Origin: Symbiodinium natans
Taxonomy: Eukaryota; Sar; Dinophyceae; Suessiales; Symbiodiniaceae
Assembly (NCBI GenBank): GCA_905221605.1
Contig: CAJNDS010002486.1
Span: forward strand, 188,001 to 248,000
DNA: 60,000 nt
Reading direction: 5' to 3'
The translations under genes and the position numbers were made by a program. The notes below the pieces were generated by a model that ran no database searches, was not told where the DNA came from, and saw nothing but the letters and a program-made list of their open reading frames with translations. This document shows positions 1 through 12,600 of this stretch, in pieces (the stretch's first letter is position 1; each line of letters opens with the position of its first letter).

Positions 1-780
1 TTAAAAGGGTCGCAGAAGGCAGACGGTCTAGAGGAAGTTTTTAGCGCCCATCTTAAAATCCTTGGAGGCTTCTTTGCCCTTTAGGTGGAGCGTCTTGGAG
101 CCATGTTGGTGTTTAGTTTGAAGGTCTTAAATGCATGTTAGTCCCTCTTAGACGGTCCTGGAGATTATGATAGTTTTTCACTTGGAGGATCTGAGAAGTT
201 ATACTTGCCCCTTTCAAGGATATTAGAGATTATATTGATCCATCGTAAAAAAAATTATGCCTATTGAAGGGTTTGGAGGTTATGTTGGACCCTCATAGAG
301 GCCTTGGAGGGTATTTTGGCCCTTCCGTTGGTTCCTAATCAGAGGGTCTTCATGGGTCATAGTTATATTGGTCCCACTTCTTAAAAGTTATGTTGGCCCC
401 TTAATTGGAAATCTTGGAGGCTATGTTAATCCCCCTTAAAGGAGAGGCCATATTTACTCATCTTGGAGGGTTATTTTGGCTTCTGATTGGAGGGTCTTAG
501 AAATTATATTGACCTCTCTTAGAGGATTATGCTGGCCCTTCCGAAAGAATCTTAGAGGTCAGACTATGTTGTTTATACTAGTGCCTCTTTGAGGGTCTTA
601 GAGGCTTTCTTGGCCTTTTTGAAAGGGTCTTAGAAACTATGTTGGTTGCTCGGTCTGGGAGGCTACATTGGCCTCTCTTAGAGGGTCTTAGAAGTTATAT
701 TGGCCCTCCAATGTCTTGGAAGTTATTTTGCGGGTCTTAGAGGTTATGTTGGCCCCTATTTGGAATTGATAGTCCAATTT
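1..780. repeat. Degenerate tandem repeat tract
   Basis: The first ~780 bases are built from imperfect copies of a ~35-45 base motif of the form GGGTCTTAGAGGTTATGTTGGCCC, with variable spacing and many substitutions. No long open frame is present in either strand. It looks like an old minisatellite rather than coding DNA. The left edge is cut by the window. Confidence 0.6.
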
Positions 781-1476
781 GGTTCGGAATCCAAGGTGTG
801 CTGAATGAGAATTCAATAAGGTTCTGTGCCTCTGAAAGGTAAGCAACGTCGAGCCCCGCCTTGTGCGGATTAAGGGTCCTTATAACAAGCATCCAGGTAT
901 GTATGCTGTCCTAAGTCGGACAAGCCTCGAGGAAATCCTATTGTTTAAAGCCCCACATTCGGGTCCCCTGTTATACGAAACTCCCGGATCCAATGAGTCT
1001 AAGGCTTTGCCCTATTTTGAGGTTTTTTGTCTCCCACCTAGCAAGAACGAATCCGTTTAAGGCTTTGGGTTTTTTTGGTTTATGGGTTTAAAATTTAGGG
1101 CTTGTAGATTTAGGGCTAGCGACTTAAAATGATTACCAATTCAATTTTTGGTGGATTCCTTTTTATAAATGCAGTACCATATGCTCCCAAACCCCATTAG
1201 AATTACTACTGTCGAACTTCTAATGGGCTTATACTTGATAAGGCCCTTGTTCCCTGGGAAGTGGGTGCTAGGGGGTGGTAATTCAGCCAGTGTACAGCGA
1301 ATGACGAGTGTCTCGCGACGCAGGTCTACACATGGGTTCGTCATGGTCTCGGTCTCGTCTGTCTGACAATTGCACATAGCCTATATCCTATATACAGACA
1401 TCCTTTGTAAATAGATATCACTTAGGACTGGGCTATAATACATTTCCTTTACAAGAATTTCAGTCTTATATTTAGG
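781..1476. other. Non-coding stretch, nothing recognised
   Basis: Only short open frames (under 80 codons) occur on both strands and none has recognisable composition or motifs. A few TTTAGGG-like words occur near 1060-1110. I see no gene here. Confidence 0.5.
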
Positions 1477-1640
1477 TTCATTTCACTCTTATCTTTTAGG
1501 ATTTCAATCTTATTTTGGGGTTCATTTCACTCTTATCTTTTAGGATTTCAATCTTATTCTGGGATTCATTTCACTCTTATCTTTTGGGACTTCAATCTTA
1601 TTTTGGGGTGCATTTCACTCTTATATATATGGGGATTTTT
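1477..1640 (+). repeat. 44-bp tandem repeat (two 22-bp half units)
   Basis: The word TTCATTTCAC recurs at 1477, 1521 and 1565 and in a variant form at 1609, an exact 44-base period. Each period contains two related 22-base halves of the type ATTTCANTCTTATYTTKGGG. The same 22-base family appears in the opposite orientation at 2111-2297. Confidence 0.8.
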
Positions 1641-2110
1641 AGTCATTATTATTTCACACATGTACACTTTCACTCCTTATCCTACAGTACCTACTCGAGT
1701 CATGGTCCTGTTTCGCCCAAAGCTCCGCCAATGACTTCAAAATCCACACCAAAGTTGGCTCCCGAAACGGTGCCGGTATGGCAAAAATATCGGTCAGAAT
1801 TTCACTCTTATTTGGGGGGGGGATAAGGCTGAAATCTGTCCGGGAAAATAAGGCTGAAATCCTGGGTTCCCCCAAGAAGAGCTCGAGATTTCATTGTTAC
1901 CCGCAGCCCCGGATTTCACTCTTACCCCGCCCCGGATAAGGCTGAAATATCTGCCGACCTGACACTGGTTTTCGGAGCGCTTTTGGGGCGTTTAGGGCGT
2001 GTTTTGGAAGGATTTTTGGGGTTCGTATGGCGACTTCTAAGGGCTCGTCGAGCACCTCAAGGAAAGGCCTCGGGGTAGGGAACGACCACGACAGGATACA
2101 TGACCCCCAA

Positions 2111-2297
2111 GATAAGACTGAAATGGCCCCAGGATAAGATTGAAATGGGCCCCGAGATAAGGCTGAAATGGCCCCAAGATAAGGCTGAAATGGCCCCAAG
2201 ATAAGGCTGAAATGGCCCAAAGATAAGGCTGAAATGCCCCCAGGATAAGATTGAAATGCCCCAAGATAAGACTGAAATGGCCCCAAGATAGGCCCGA
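2111..2297 (-). repeat. 22-bp satellite, inverted relative to 1477-1640
   Basis: Eight near-perfect copies of a 21-23 base unit (GATAAGGCTGAAATGGCCCC plus two bases) lie head to tail, followed by a decayed ninth. The reverse complement is the ATTTCA..CTTAT..TTGGGG unit of the 44-bp array upstream. Single diverged copies lie between the arrays (near 1798, 1826, 1847, 1915 and 1935). Open frames across the tract are composition artefacts. Confidence 0.8.
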
Positions 2298-2479
2298 ATA
2301 GAGTTGACAGAATCCCTATAAAGAACCCCCTCAAAAACGTGATAGAGCTCACCTCCAAGATATCACCCTATATACAGACAATCTACTCGCAGTATCGACG
2401 CGTTGCACATGCAAAGACGTGCTGCGCAATTCAGAAGCACAGCATGCACGAAATTTCTGCTCCGTTCTTCTCAACCTCC

Positions 2480-2660
2480 CCTTACTTCTCTATCTGTTGT
2501 CGCTGCCTGCCTGCCGCCTGCCTGGGGCCTTGCCTGCCCGCCTGCCACCCGCCTGCCCGGCCTGCCTTGCTGCCTAGCCCTGCCGCCCCAGCCCCAGACC
2601 AGCCTTACCATCCGCGTGCCAGCCCAAGCCTCGGCCCGGCCCAGACTAGCCCAGCCCACA
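2480..2660. repeat. CCTGCC-rich low-complexity tract
   Basis: Pyrimidine-rich repeats of CCTGCC/CTGCCCG generate proline- and alanine-rich frames on the plus strand and arginine/glycine-rich frames on the minus strand. I treat these as compositional, not as genes. Confidence 0.5.
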
Positions 2661-2699
2661 GCGTTTCAATCAAAATTCATTGGCACCCACACCCTTAAC

Positions 2700-3594
2700 A
2701 ACTTCTAGAAACCCTAAAACCTGAATCACCGTTTTGCATCAGGACTTGTGCAATCGCCTGAACACAAGGACGGAAGGTCAGCTCTCCTGACTGCACTTCC
2801 ATACCCTGCTCAAGAAACTAGCAGAAACCCTAAACCTTCTAGTCTCAACGACCCGAACGGCGAAGCATGCGTTCTTCATTGCTGCTTTCTTGTCGCACGA
2901 CAGCTTTTACTTCCCGAGTTAGTCAGTCAATCTGTCCGTCAAGGATGACGGGGCACGCTGCCCTGTAGTCGGACGGGGGGTCCTCCCAATCAGCAGTTGA
3001 ACTCTCAGGTGGAGTCTAGGAAATGCTCCAGCAGCCTCGTGGACAGCTTGTTTCGCTCTTCTCCATAGCTAGGTCTGAGCCGTTGGCCCAGCAGCCACAT
3101 GCGCTCAATTAAGCCTGAAGGCATCTCAACACATTTTCTCGTGAATTGCATTAACATCCATCACAGCTCGGTGCGTATACTCGACATGCAATTGAGGGGC
3201 GCAGCTTCGCGAGTAGCCTCGATTTTCTTGCGCGCATGGCCATGGCTTGGCTGAGCAATTTTGGGCGGAGGGCGCACGCAAGCCTCGCTGGTCGGTACAT
3301 CAGGCAAACTACCCAGGATACTCAGGAATGCCTCACTCGTGAGCACTGCAGGCAGCTTATAACACGGCCCCGATTGTGTCCACAGGCTCTCATGACAAAA
3401 TGTCTAAGTAATTAGCGGTGAGCCAGCTTGAGCCCGGCAAAGCTTGTTGGAAAGTGCGTGAGCGAAGCCTTGCAAGGGCCACTGGGACTAGCACTGACAT
3501 CATTCATGCAATTGCGCTGCTCCGTCGCGCTTTTTTGTTTTGGTGCCGAGTCCTTCACCACGATCTTTATATATGTGTGCGAGATCTATCGCAT
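2700..3594. other. Non-coding stretch downstream of the SNTX-like gene
   Basis: No supported gene. This region follows the predicted stop codon of the minus-strand gene that ends at 3595 and would hold its 3' untranslated region. A further 3' exon cannot be excluded because the gene's C-terminal repeats end close to the stop. Confidence 0.4.
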
Positions 3595-6500
3595 TCACAG
3601 CCTGATTCTAACGAGCTTGTGCCGTCTGCTTGGAAGTAAATATCCGAAGGTGCCGTCTGTGAAGCCTCCTTTGAATCCACCAAGAGCAGGGTCAATGTCC
3701 GTCAAGCGCCTCCAAGACACATAATCACTGTGGAAGCGCTCAAGCTCAAAGCGAATGAAGTACCCGTTGTTGACCCAGCCATCGTTGTCGTATGGGACCA
3801 AATACCCGAAGATTCCGTCTGTAAATCCGCCGAAAAAGCCACGGAACGTTGAGTCCCGGATGGCCAAGTCCACAACCTTCATATCGGTAATATTGGCCAA
3901 GCTGAACCTGAAGATGCGCGATCCGCCTCGGTGCCCCCAAGGACTTCCTGGAAGCAAATAGCCAAAGCCAGCAGCTGTGAAGCAATCCATAGTTTGACTT
4001 CCTAGCGCCGTCAGCGCTACTGATAGCTCTGACATGTCGGCAAGATTGAAGCGTGCCACGTCACCACTGCTACCACCTCAGCTACCCAGAATGCGACGGC
4101 TGCGGACTTGAAGCACCGGTTCTAAACCTATCAGCCTCCCGACGACACTTGCCTCGAATGCACACACGCAGTTAACACAAGTACGGGGGAAAGGCTATGG
4201 CCCTGGCAAATGTAGCCATATTCACCACTCGCGAATCCACCGGTCATTTGCGACATACCATCCACATCCAGACTCTGAGTCAGCACGCTCGCTCTGTCGA
4301 AGCTATCAAGAGAGAAGCGGGCAAAACCGTAGCTGGTATGATATCGCCCGAAGCCGACGTAACCGTACACCCCATCGGTGAAAGCTCCTTCAGCCATCAA
4401 TATTTCGGAATGGGCTGCCTCGAGATCCAACTCGGCCACGGTGTTGAAGCTCTCAAGGCTAATTCGGAACACACGTCCGACATATCCGGGATTGGTGTTT
4501 TGTCGACCCTGGACAAAATATCCATACTGGCCATGGCCAAAGCTCGAACCGAATCCGGCCCAGAGAGGGTTGCGGTCTGTTAGTTTAAACTGGCTCCTGC
4601 TGGATTCGGAGGGAAAGTTGCCAAGATCGAGCTGGTAGACAATCCCACCATAATCATGAAGGGATGTCGCAGAGCTGGCAATAAAGGCGCGGCTGCCAGC
4701 TATGAATCCTGTCTTGAGATAAGCGCTTCCATCGCCATCCGATCTATACGGAAAGTTCATGGAAAGCACTTCGGCATCTGCCAGGGGCACCTGTCCGCTA
4801 CTAACTTCACATTGCAACGCCCATTCTGAAGGCATGAAGCAGTGAAAGCACTGACAGCCTTGCTCTACTGCGCTAAGGGATAATGCAGGGACATCCCGGC
4901 CTTGCAAGTCTTGGTCAGAATGGTGACCACATTGTCCAAGCAGCGTAGGCGAAGTGTGCCGGCCTCGTACGGGGGTTGACAGTCAACACTGAGCTCCTCA
5001 CCATGATAAAGCCCACGGTACGCGTACGACAGCCCTTCATCCACAACCGTGCCCGGTGGGCAGAGTGGCATGCACGCGGGAATAGGCTCAACCTCACTGA
5101 CTCGATACTCTTGGCGTGTGTTGCCCTCGGGACAATGAAAGTAGACTTCTCCATCACGGAGTGATCCCAGAACTTCGTCCCAGAGCGGGCCCCATCCTGC
5201 CGCCACGTTGCAGGATAGTTTGGTATGGTTACCAGCCGGTACAGTCAACTCCGCCACAGTGACAGATGGGACATCTGGGTACATCTCGCAAGGCAGGGCG
5301 CAAAGTGTGCCTCCAGCGTCTGTGGTCCAGTCCGAGCTCCCTGACTGGCAACCTGCATCGCAGGAGTCGGTGATGCAGCCACGCAGTGGGCACCACCGTT
5401 GGAAAAAGTCGCACTGGAAACCTGTGCAGCGGTGCTCCGACACACGATAGGTCTTGGGCGTGTAGTGGTCATAGCACGCATCGCAAACGGAGCCATTGGC
5501 AATTGTGCCAACCATACACCTTCGCTGCCTCTCGTCTGCCACGTCGCATAAGACCGGAGTGCTAGGAAAGAAGCTGCTGCAGGTCATCGCCGAAATTGGC
5601 TCATGCGTCAGCGCACCCTCTGCGATCTTGGTGATTTTGTTGGAGTCCCACACAATCACATGCAAGTTCGATGAGGCATTCGCATTTCTGCACGGAATCT
5701 TGCAGGTTGCAGAGTAGGAAGTGCCAGGTTCCAGTTCGAAACCCAAGCAATCGAAAGAAGGACTGCCATCCGGTGGGATGAACTGTACACTTGCAGGCTT
5801 TTCCTGATTGCGTGGGAGCTCGCTGAAGGTCAGTCGCACGTTCCACGACAGCCAGTTGGGGGCTCGGTTGACCAGCGAGTAGCTTGCGCTTGCTGCAGTG
5901 CACTGCGGCGAAATTGGGTCAGGCTGCTGGATGGGAGTTTGAGGGCGGATGGTCGCCGTGCGCATACCTACCAATAGACCTGAGGCATTCGGATAGATGT
6001 CGCTATATGGGCCTTCGTCGATCTCATTCACGGCAGTAACTTGGAAGGCGTAGTACCTGCCGGCGATCAGGGAACCAACGGTGATCTTTGTCTCGGGCGT
6101 GTGGGTATCAAATATGCGATGGTGCGTTGTCCAACTGTTGGTCTCGGCCACGAACTCGTAGTGAATGATTCGCAATCGTAGCGAGATGGCTCCTGTTGGC
6201 ACATCCACGAACACTTCAACCCGCTGATTCTCTGGATCTGGTTCCTGGTCAGTGGGATCGACATTGAGAATGGTAGGAGCTGCTGGCAGCTCCGGCAGCA
6301 ACCTCTCAGCGCTCTCCGCAGCTCCCTGCTTGTAGTGGGCAATGACACGAGTGCACGGATTGCGACACCATGCCTCCCGGTCTCGGGAGAAGTGCAGAAA
6401 AGCTGAGGCTGCTGGGTCGCTGCATTTTCGAGCTGCTGGAAAACACGAGCTCTTGTCTGCGCAGAATTGGTAGCAGAAAGAGTCGAAGTGAATCGCGATC

Positions 6501-9409
6501 AGCTTGTAGGATTCAACGCATTCCGGCTGGTTGTTGGCCTTCTCAGCATGCCACTGTACTGCACGCAAGCAGTGAGTTGGGGGGCCTGTCTTACGGCCGA
6601 AGGCAAGGAATCGACGAACGCTGACCATTGTTTCGCGGCTAGCCGCCGGGTTCATGCCAGCAATAACCAGAACCACCACGGCATCATAGTTCACGGAAAT
6701 TGTGGGCCCAACATAGTCGGAGAACTGGGTTGCAAGTGTGGCACCTCCTTCAGCTCGCAGTGGCAGCACAAGTTGCGCGAGTGAATTGAGAGAGTCCGTT
6801 TGCTCCTCGCGGAACTTCCGGATCAGATCGATCGTGAAGTTGCTGGCATAGTGCTGGGCAAGGATGTCATTCACCTGGAGTTTCTTTTGACAGGGTCCCT
6901 TTTCCTACCCCCAAAATAAACGGAACCTTACCAGGAGGATCTCAAAAACAAAGTGGAGCTTTTTCGAAGAACCATCACCTCATCCAAAGCTGCCCCCGTC
7001 TTGTATGCAAACAGTGCCTTTGCGAGGTTCGTTCGGTACTCTCTCTGGTACTCCTTCTGCTGCCGATTGAAAAGCTCTACCTCCCAGGTCCAGGAACGGA
7101 ATCCCAGATTGTCCCTGGCCTGAGATACTTGCCAGCTTAAAATGATTCAAAATTGCAGAAACGAGCGAACTGCACCCGGACAGCTACCAGCACGGCAAAA
7201 AGTCACCGCTCGTACGTTAGACGAGCGGCAGCCAGGTCATTGATGATGCGTACACCTTCGTCAAAGTTCTCCTCGATGTCAATTGCCACATTAATGATCT
7301 GCGCGGTGAGCCTTCTGGCAATTACTTCGCGCCCACCTGAGGCAGCTTGGTACCCGGTATGGGGAACAGGGAGTCAACAGCAGGACGTGGTAATGCCTGC
7401 TATGCTTGGCACAGGTTTGGCAGTGTGCAGACTGCATGCGATCAAACCCCAACAAGCTCAGGCAGAGACTGACCAGCCATTTCACGGGGGTAAGTGTAAC
7501 CTCGAGCGGAACGCCGCCATCTTGCAGGGCCGCGATGTGCACCTCATTCAGTCTCTGGGTTAGGCAAGAAACGTTTGCACCCGGCCCCACGGGGCGCCTT
7601 CGAAAGGTAGTCCAAAGCGCTGCGAGGGTCTGTCGGCACTCTGGAAGGCTTTTGAAGTTCGACGCTCCTTCGACGCCTCAGTGCCGAGTCAGAAGAGCCT
7701 TGAAACGTGGCCACCATGGTGGTCGTCGTGGATGTCGTGGTAGTGGTCGTGTTCAGGTCCACCGCATGGACGTAAGCGGTTGCCTTGCCGCAGCCGCAGC
7801 AGTTGAGATCTGGAAAGTTCTCTTGCTGTGCTCTGGTAGAATTTGTCTGATGCAAATAGACATCGGCGCTGCACTGGGAGTTGTTACGATACCAATCGCA
7901 GGTATGATTCTGCGAGTCTGTCCAGTCGACAGTATCGATGCACCGCCCGCAACCACAGCAATTTTGCTCAGGATGGTTCACTCGTGGAGCAGGGTCTGAA
8001 CCATCATACTGGCCATCCTTGCAGAAGTGAAGGCGATAATGGTCACAATCGCGTCCGTCTGAGTCCTTGGGCAAAGTGGCTCGAAGGATCGGGCTGCGCT
8101 CATATTGCGAACAGCGGAAAGCGTGATTTCAGGAGACAGTTGTGTCAGCCCTAACAAAATGCTTTCTGATTCTGATCCCATCTTGGCCCTGAACCTCTGC
8201 GATTTCTAGATGTGGGGTGAGGCAGTCTCTCTCAGTCGTGGCTCTGTCCAGTGGGGAGCATCGCTGCATCTACCACAATCACAGCAGTACAAGTCCGGAT
8301 GGTTGACCGCTTTCGACGGCTTTAAGTCAGGATGGCGATCCGGCCTGTAGCTTTGGGACTCACAGTATGACTTCCGGTAGTCATCACAGGTTTTGCCGCT
8401 GACGCCGTCCCGCCAATTTGGCTTGTCCCAACAAACCTCCTGGGTCGCTGAAAACCATGACAGCCGCCTGCTGGCTCGCGCAAAGGAGCCCAAGCGCCTG
8501 CTCTCTTCACCTGCTGATGGGTTCTCTGTGGTATCAGCAGATTCCACGCTGCCACTTGGAATGACATCGCCCCAAACTTCCACTGTGGTTGCCTTCTCCT
8601 TGAAAAGGTCTGCAGTCTGAAGGTCCAAGTTGACCTCTGCCTCCGCTCGGATCATGGCTGTCTGGAGCTCTCCATGAAGACTCCCCTGGATCAGCTCCTT
8701 CTCTTCTTCGCTCCTGGCTTTCTGCGTAAATCTGGCGCTGCAGCCAGCCCCATACTTGATGCTGCTTACGAAGTGTGTTGCCTGCGGTGGGATGAAATCG
8801 AAACGCATAGCCTGAAGCTCCGGGTCCAAAGCATTCAGCGTTTTCCGGACTGTCGTCACCTTCATGTGCAGGTAGCTTGAGACCTCGGGCAGGCAGATTT
8901 GGATATGAGCCCGCGCACAGCCGCCGAGACAAGATTGTGCAAGCTGGGGAGCTAATACAACGTACAGTCAAAGCACAAGCTCATCCATCACTGCATGTTT
9001 CCGGGCTTTGCAGCACTGAGGTGGCGGCTTCCAAGTTGCTGTCAGCTTTCGACTCCAAGTACTTTGCAGAGCCCGAAAGTGCCATTTTCGTCAAGCCAAC
9101 GGCTCTTTCAAAACCAAAGGAGCCGTCTATGCCAAGAAGGTCCATCTTCTCTTTGATGCTATCCGAATAAGTCAATCCGTAGCTTGAACTCGCTGCAGGG
9201 GTCTCCCGCACGAAGCGCGGATCGTCGAGCATGCTGAGTGGCCACAAAGACCCACCAATGGGCTCATCTGTGTTGGCGTCATAGAGCTCACCAAGCCAAA
9301 AGCGCCGCCCCAGATCATTGGCGTTGATGGACTCGTCGGAAAGATCCTTCTCAGCGCTGGCTGTTCCCAGCTGGAGACACAACGAGAAGGCAAGGAAACG
9401 GTACGGCAT
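3595..9409 (-). CDS. Secreted SNTX-like multidomain protein, nine exons
   Basis: This is a predicted secreted or surface protein of about 1,662 residues; its function is unknown. Nine exons are phase-consistent: 9409-9017, 8883-8245, 8065-7598, 7554-7470, 7336-7207, 7135-6979, 6874-4901, 4862-4202 and 4076-3595. I chose the ATG at 9409 because a hydrophobic signal peptide follows it. Domains in order are: the start of a stonustoxin-family N-terminal domain (residues ~30-245); a cysteine-rich insertion with three W..C..NCCGCG-type modules and a Thr run (~280-465); the end of the SNTX-like domain (~490-530); a helical segment and a thioredoxin-like segment (~530-740); a fibronectin-III-like domain; Cys-rich sushi-like segments; and C-terminal ~55-residue repeats containing GGFTDGxYGY. 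The SNTX family includes fish toxins, but many relatives are not toxins. Intron donors are GT, GA, GT, GC, GT, GT, GC and GC classes (see separate entries). The exon model is inferred and no transcript was available. Confidence 0.7.
4863..4900 (-). other. Candidate 38-nt GC-AG intron
   Basis: The upstream frame (ending at 4865) and the downstream frame (from 4862) both read as the same Cys-rich protein. Removing 38 bases with a GC donor after TGCAAG and an AG acceptor restores phase. A 7-base repeat GCAAGGC overlaps both ends. A frameshift is the alternative. Confidence 0.45.
8066..8244 (-). other. Candidate GA-AG intron
   Basis: The intron separates Trp-Thr from Asp-Ser-Asp in a cysteine module whose sister copies read W-x-D at this point. 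The only in-phase junction uses a GA donor (GAGCCA) and an AG acceptor (CCAAG). Non-GT donors are known in dinoflagellates; GA is the rarer class. Confidence 0.5.
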
Positions 9410-9620
9410 GGCTTCTCTTTTAAGCCTGGCCGATCCTAGCAGGACAGAAAACAATCCTTTGAGGCAAAGGTGGTCTGCGAATGCATCTGCTTCGAAGTGC
9501 CCATGCTGCATCCCTTAGCAGGTGCTCACAGCGATTCTCCTGGGCTGCTCATGCATTTTCACACCGCCAGCAACTTCTGCAACCTGGCTAGGGAAAGGAG
9601 CCATGAACAACTTGCCGGGC
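9410..9620. other. Intergenic spacer between tandem paralogues
   Basis: These 211 bases separate the stop codon of the upstream SNTX-like gene (9621) from the start codon of the downstream one (9409), both on the minus strand. Tight unidirectional spacing is typical of dinoflagellate tandem gene arrays. I could not identify a promoter. Confidence 0.6.
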
Positions 9621-12600
9621 CTAAGCTGTAGAGCTCAAGCTGCACGCAGCCAGCACCAGTAAAGGCCGGGCCAGCGGCCCACTAGCTCGATCAACTATCG
9701 CGCTGTCATTACTCTCATTGTCGCTCTCAGTGTCGTTCCCTTCTGTTGTACTTGTTGTCACGATAGGACTGGTCGTGGTGGCAAACGAGTCCTTGCTCAT
9801 CGAAGTACTGCTGGTGCTGCTAGTGAAACTTGCCGTGGAACTTGGCATGGTTGCAGCAGGCGACGTAAATGTCACAGTCAAGGTCTTTGTTGGACCAGAG
9901 CTGGAGCTGCTCATACTTGTGGATTCGCTGCCCTCATGCACTGTGGTGCTGCGGGTAGCAGTTGATGTCATCGAAGTCGAGCTGGAGACTGGCACTGTCG
10001 TCGAAGTCGAGCTGGAGACTGGCGCTGTACTTTGCGTGGCGTGCTCTGTATCGAGGCTTCTCAGCCAAATGGCCACGATGCGGCTGGCAGGCAAGGCACC
10101 CACTTCGCGTGGAGGCTCCACGTAACCTGTGGGACACACTTCCTCATTCCTCAGCTTTCTGCAAACCCATCCGCAGGCAGGTAAGAATGCACTTAACCGC
10201 ATGTCAGGATCTCATGGAACCCAAATACAGTAGAGATGGGGAGGAAACAGGCACCGCTGAGTAAATGAACAACCGGGGTCCAAGCGTCTGCACATTGTTT
10301 CCTTCTGCACTCGAGCCACTCGAGTTCAAGCCCGCACTCGGACTTGGAGGTGCCGAACTCCAAGAAGAGTTCAAAACCGTTTGGCTGCAATTCGGTGCAG
10401 CTGTTGCATGAGTGCGGGTGGCGCACACATAGCAATCCGGCACACAGGCAGGAGGTATGGAGTCACAGTACAAAGCCTCGTCCCAGCGTCGGCATGATTC
10501 AATGCTGGGCGCCTCGTGTAGCAGCACGCCTGGCTCTGCAATCTGCTTCACCACACCGAAGACATCAAAGTGCCAAGTAACATCTTGAGAAGCTGCCCGC
10601 TGAGGAATGTGACAGTGGATCAGATCAAGCGATGCAGCACTTGAAAAACAGCTGAAGTTCTCGCGCAAGCCCTCTGGATCATAAAACCTCACCTCAGCAA
10701 TTTCTTCGACTGCATCGGCTGACAATGCGATGGCGACTGGGAAGCACCGCCAATTCGGAGCACGATTTTGCTGCCGAGATGGAAGTGAAAGTGCATCCCC
10801 GGCAGAATGCGGCCCAACTACCGGAACAGGCATACGAAATCCATTCGTTCCTTGTAGCCGTCTTTCTGCGGAAGCAGCTCTGTCTGACATCCGGTTCGAG
10901 AATCCCCCAGTACCTACGCTATTCACTGCAGCAACTTGGAAAGAATAAGACCGACCCACTCTTAATGTCACACGAACTGTAGGCTCCAAGCCATGCATCT
11001 CGTAGTCCTGCTGATGCGTTGAACGTTGCAATCCCTTCTCGGTGTGCTTTGCTTCTTCCCATGATATGCGCAGGACGCGGTGCAAAACCCACGGCTCATC
11101 TGGCTCCTCACGGAAGTGGAGCTCAATCCGGTCGCCGCGGACACTCAGGTCTGCGAGCTGACGTGTCATCGGAACTCGGATCCTCGCAAAGGGAACAAGC
11201 TCGGGCTCCAGGTTTCGGACCGACACGACCACACTAGTCTGTGGTGCTTCGCACCAGGAGGCAAGCAGGGGGCCAAAAGCACTGTGCTTCTTCAAGGGGT
11301 TCCGACTCGCAGCCTCCTCTTGCGCACAGTCTCCAAGCCACCGCCGGCACAGCTCGGGACGGCAAAAACTCAAGCAGAAACTGTCAAACTGGATCGCTGT
11401 GAAGCTTGTGGATTCATGGCAGAGCTTATCATCACCGCACGTGGCTGCCTGTGATGTCCTCTCTGCGAAGTTGACAAAGTCAGCTAGTACTTGCAGCGAT
11501 TCCCTGTTCTGCGCAGCATCCGGCGCACCAACAAATATAAGCATGTAAGACATCTCAACGGTTGGATCCAGGGATGGACCCAGGAGGCCTGATAGATGGC
11601 TTGAAAGGGTCAAGTTGGCCACCATCATCGAACTTGCCAGGAAATCCGCGGTGGAGAACTGCGTCCGTAGCTCGCTGCAAGCGCGATCCAAATCTTGCAA
11701 ACTGTACCCACTATCCTGATGTTGTCTGATGAACCGATCCAGTTCTTGTAGATCACCTGCACTACGATAGGCCTGCATCGCTGCTTTCAGCTGTCCTCCA
11801 AAATGTGTCCTATACGCCCGAAGCTTCGCAATCTGACAGTTTGCAGCTCGCGTCAAGGATAGGAAGCCGTGATGTGGCTCAAGCAGTAGTTCATTCAGGC
11901 ATTGCAGAGAGGTGTCCATGTCTGAAAGCAAAGCCAATGTTGCAGTAACGAAGCCGGCAGGGACCTCATGCTTGGGGGGCTGAGGGTTGAGGTCTCTGAG
12001 TCGCCTTCCTTTCGCGGTTGCCCCATCTCTGCAAGGAGGAAGCTCTGCGAGCGGCGTTAGATGTAGTTGCTTTGGTACATCACCTTCACCGCTGATCTTG
12101 CTAGGCAATGCAGACATGTAGGTGATGGCTGCAGACACGTTAGTTGGCATGTTGTTGTCTGGCAGCAAGTCCCCATAGATCTGCACCCTTATCTTGTCCG
12201 AGGACATGCTTGATTCGGAGCTCTCCTCCTCATCCACAAGTGTCTTGGATGTAGAAAGAAAGCCTACATCAAGCTTTGCTCGAATTTTCTTGATCTCGAC
12301 AGACTTGTCGTACATGTCCTGTGACTCAGCACTGAAAATGGCTCCACAGTCCCCTCCGTAAAGGATGGCGGTTACCACATGCGTGGCACGACTCAGACCC
12401 GGATAGTCTTGCACTCGCAGCTCGCTTGCACAGAGCCTGGGATCGTGTATGTTGATCGAGGTTCGGCGGGTTTCTACGCGGTAGTTGGCAACAACCTCAG
12501 CGGTATACCGTGTGTGTCGGCTGTGCTTCAATATCTCTACAGACCCGGACAAGGAGAGAAAGCCACCGGCTATGCCCGCGGTTACCTCGGCGTTCACGTT

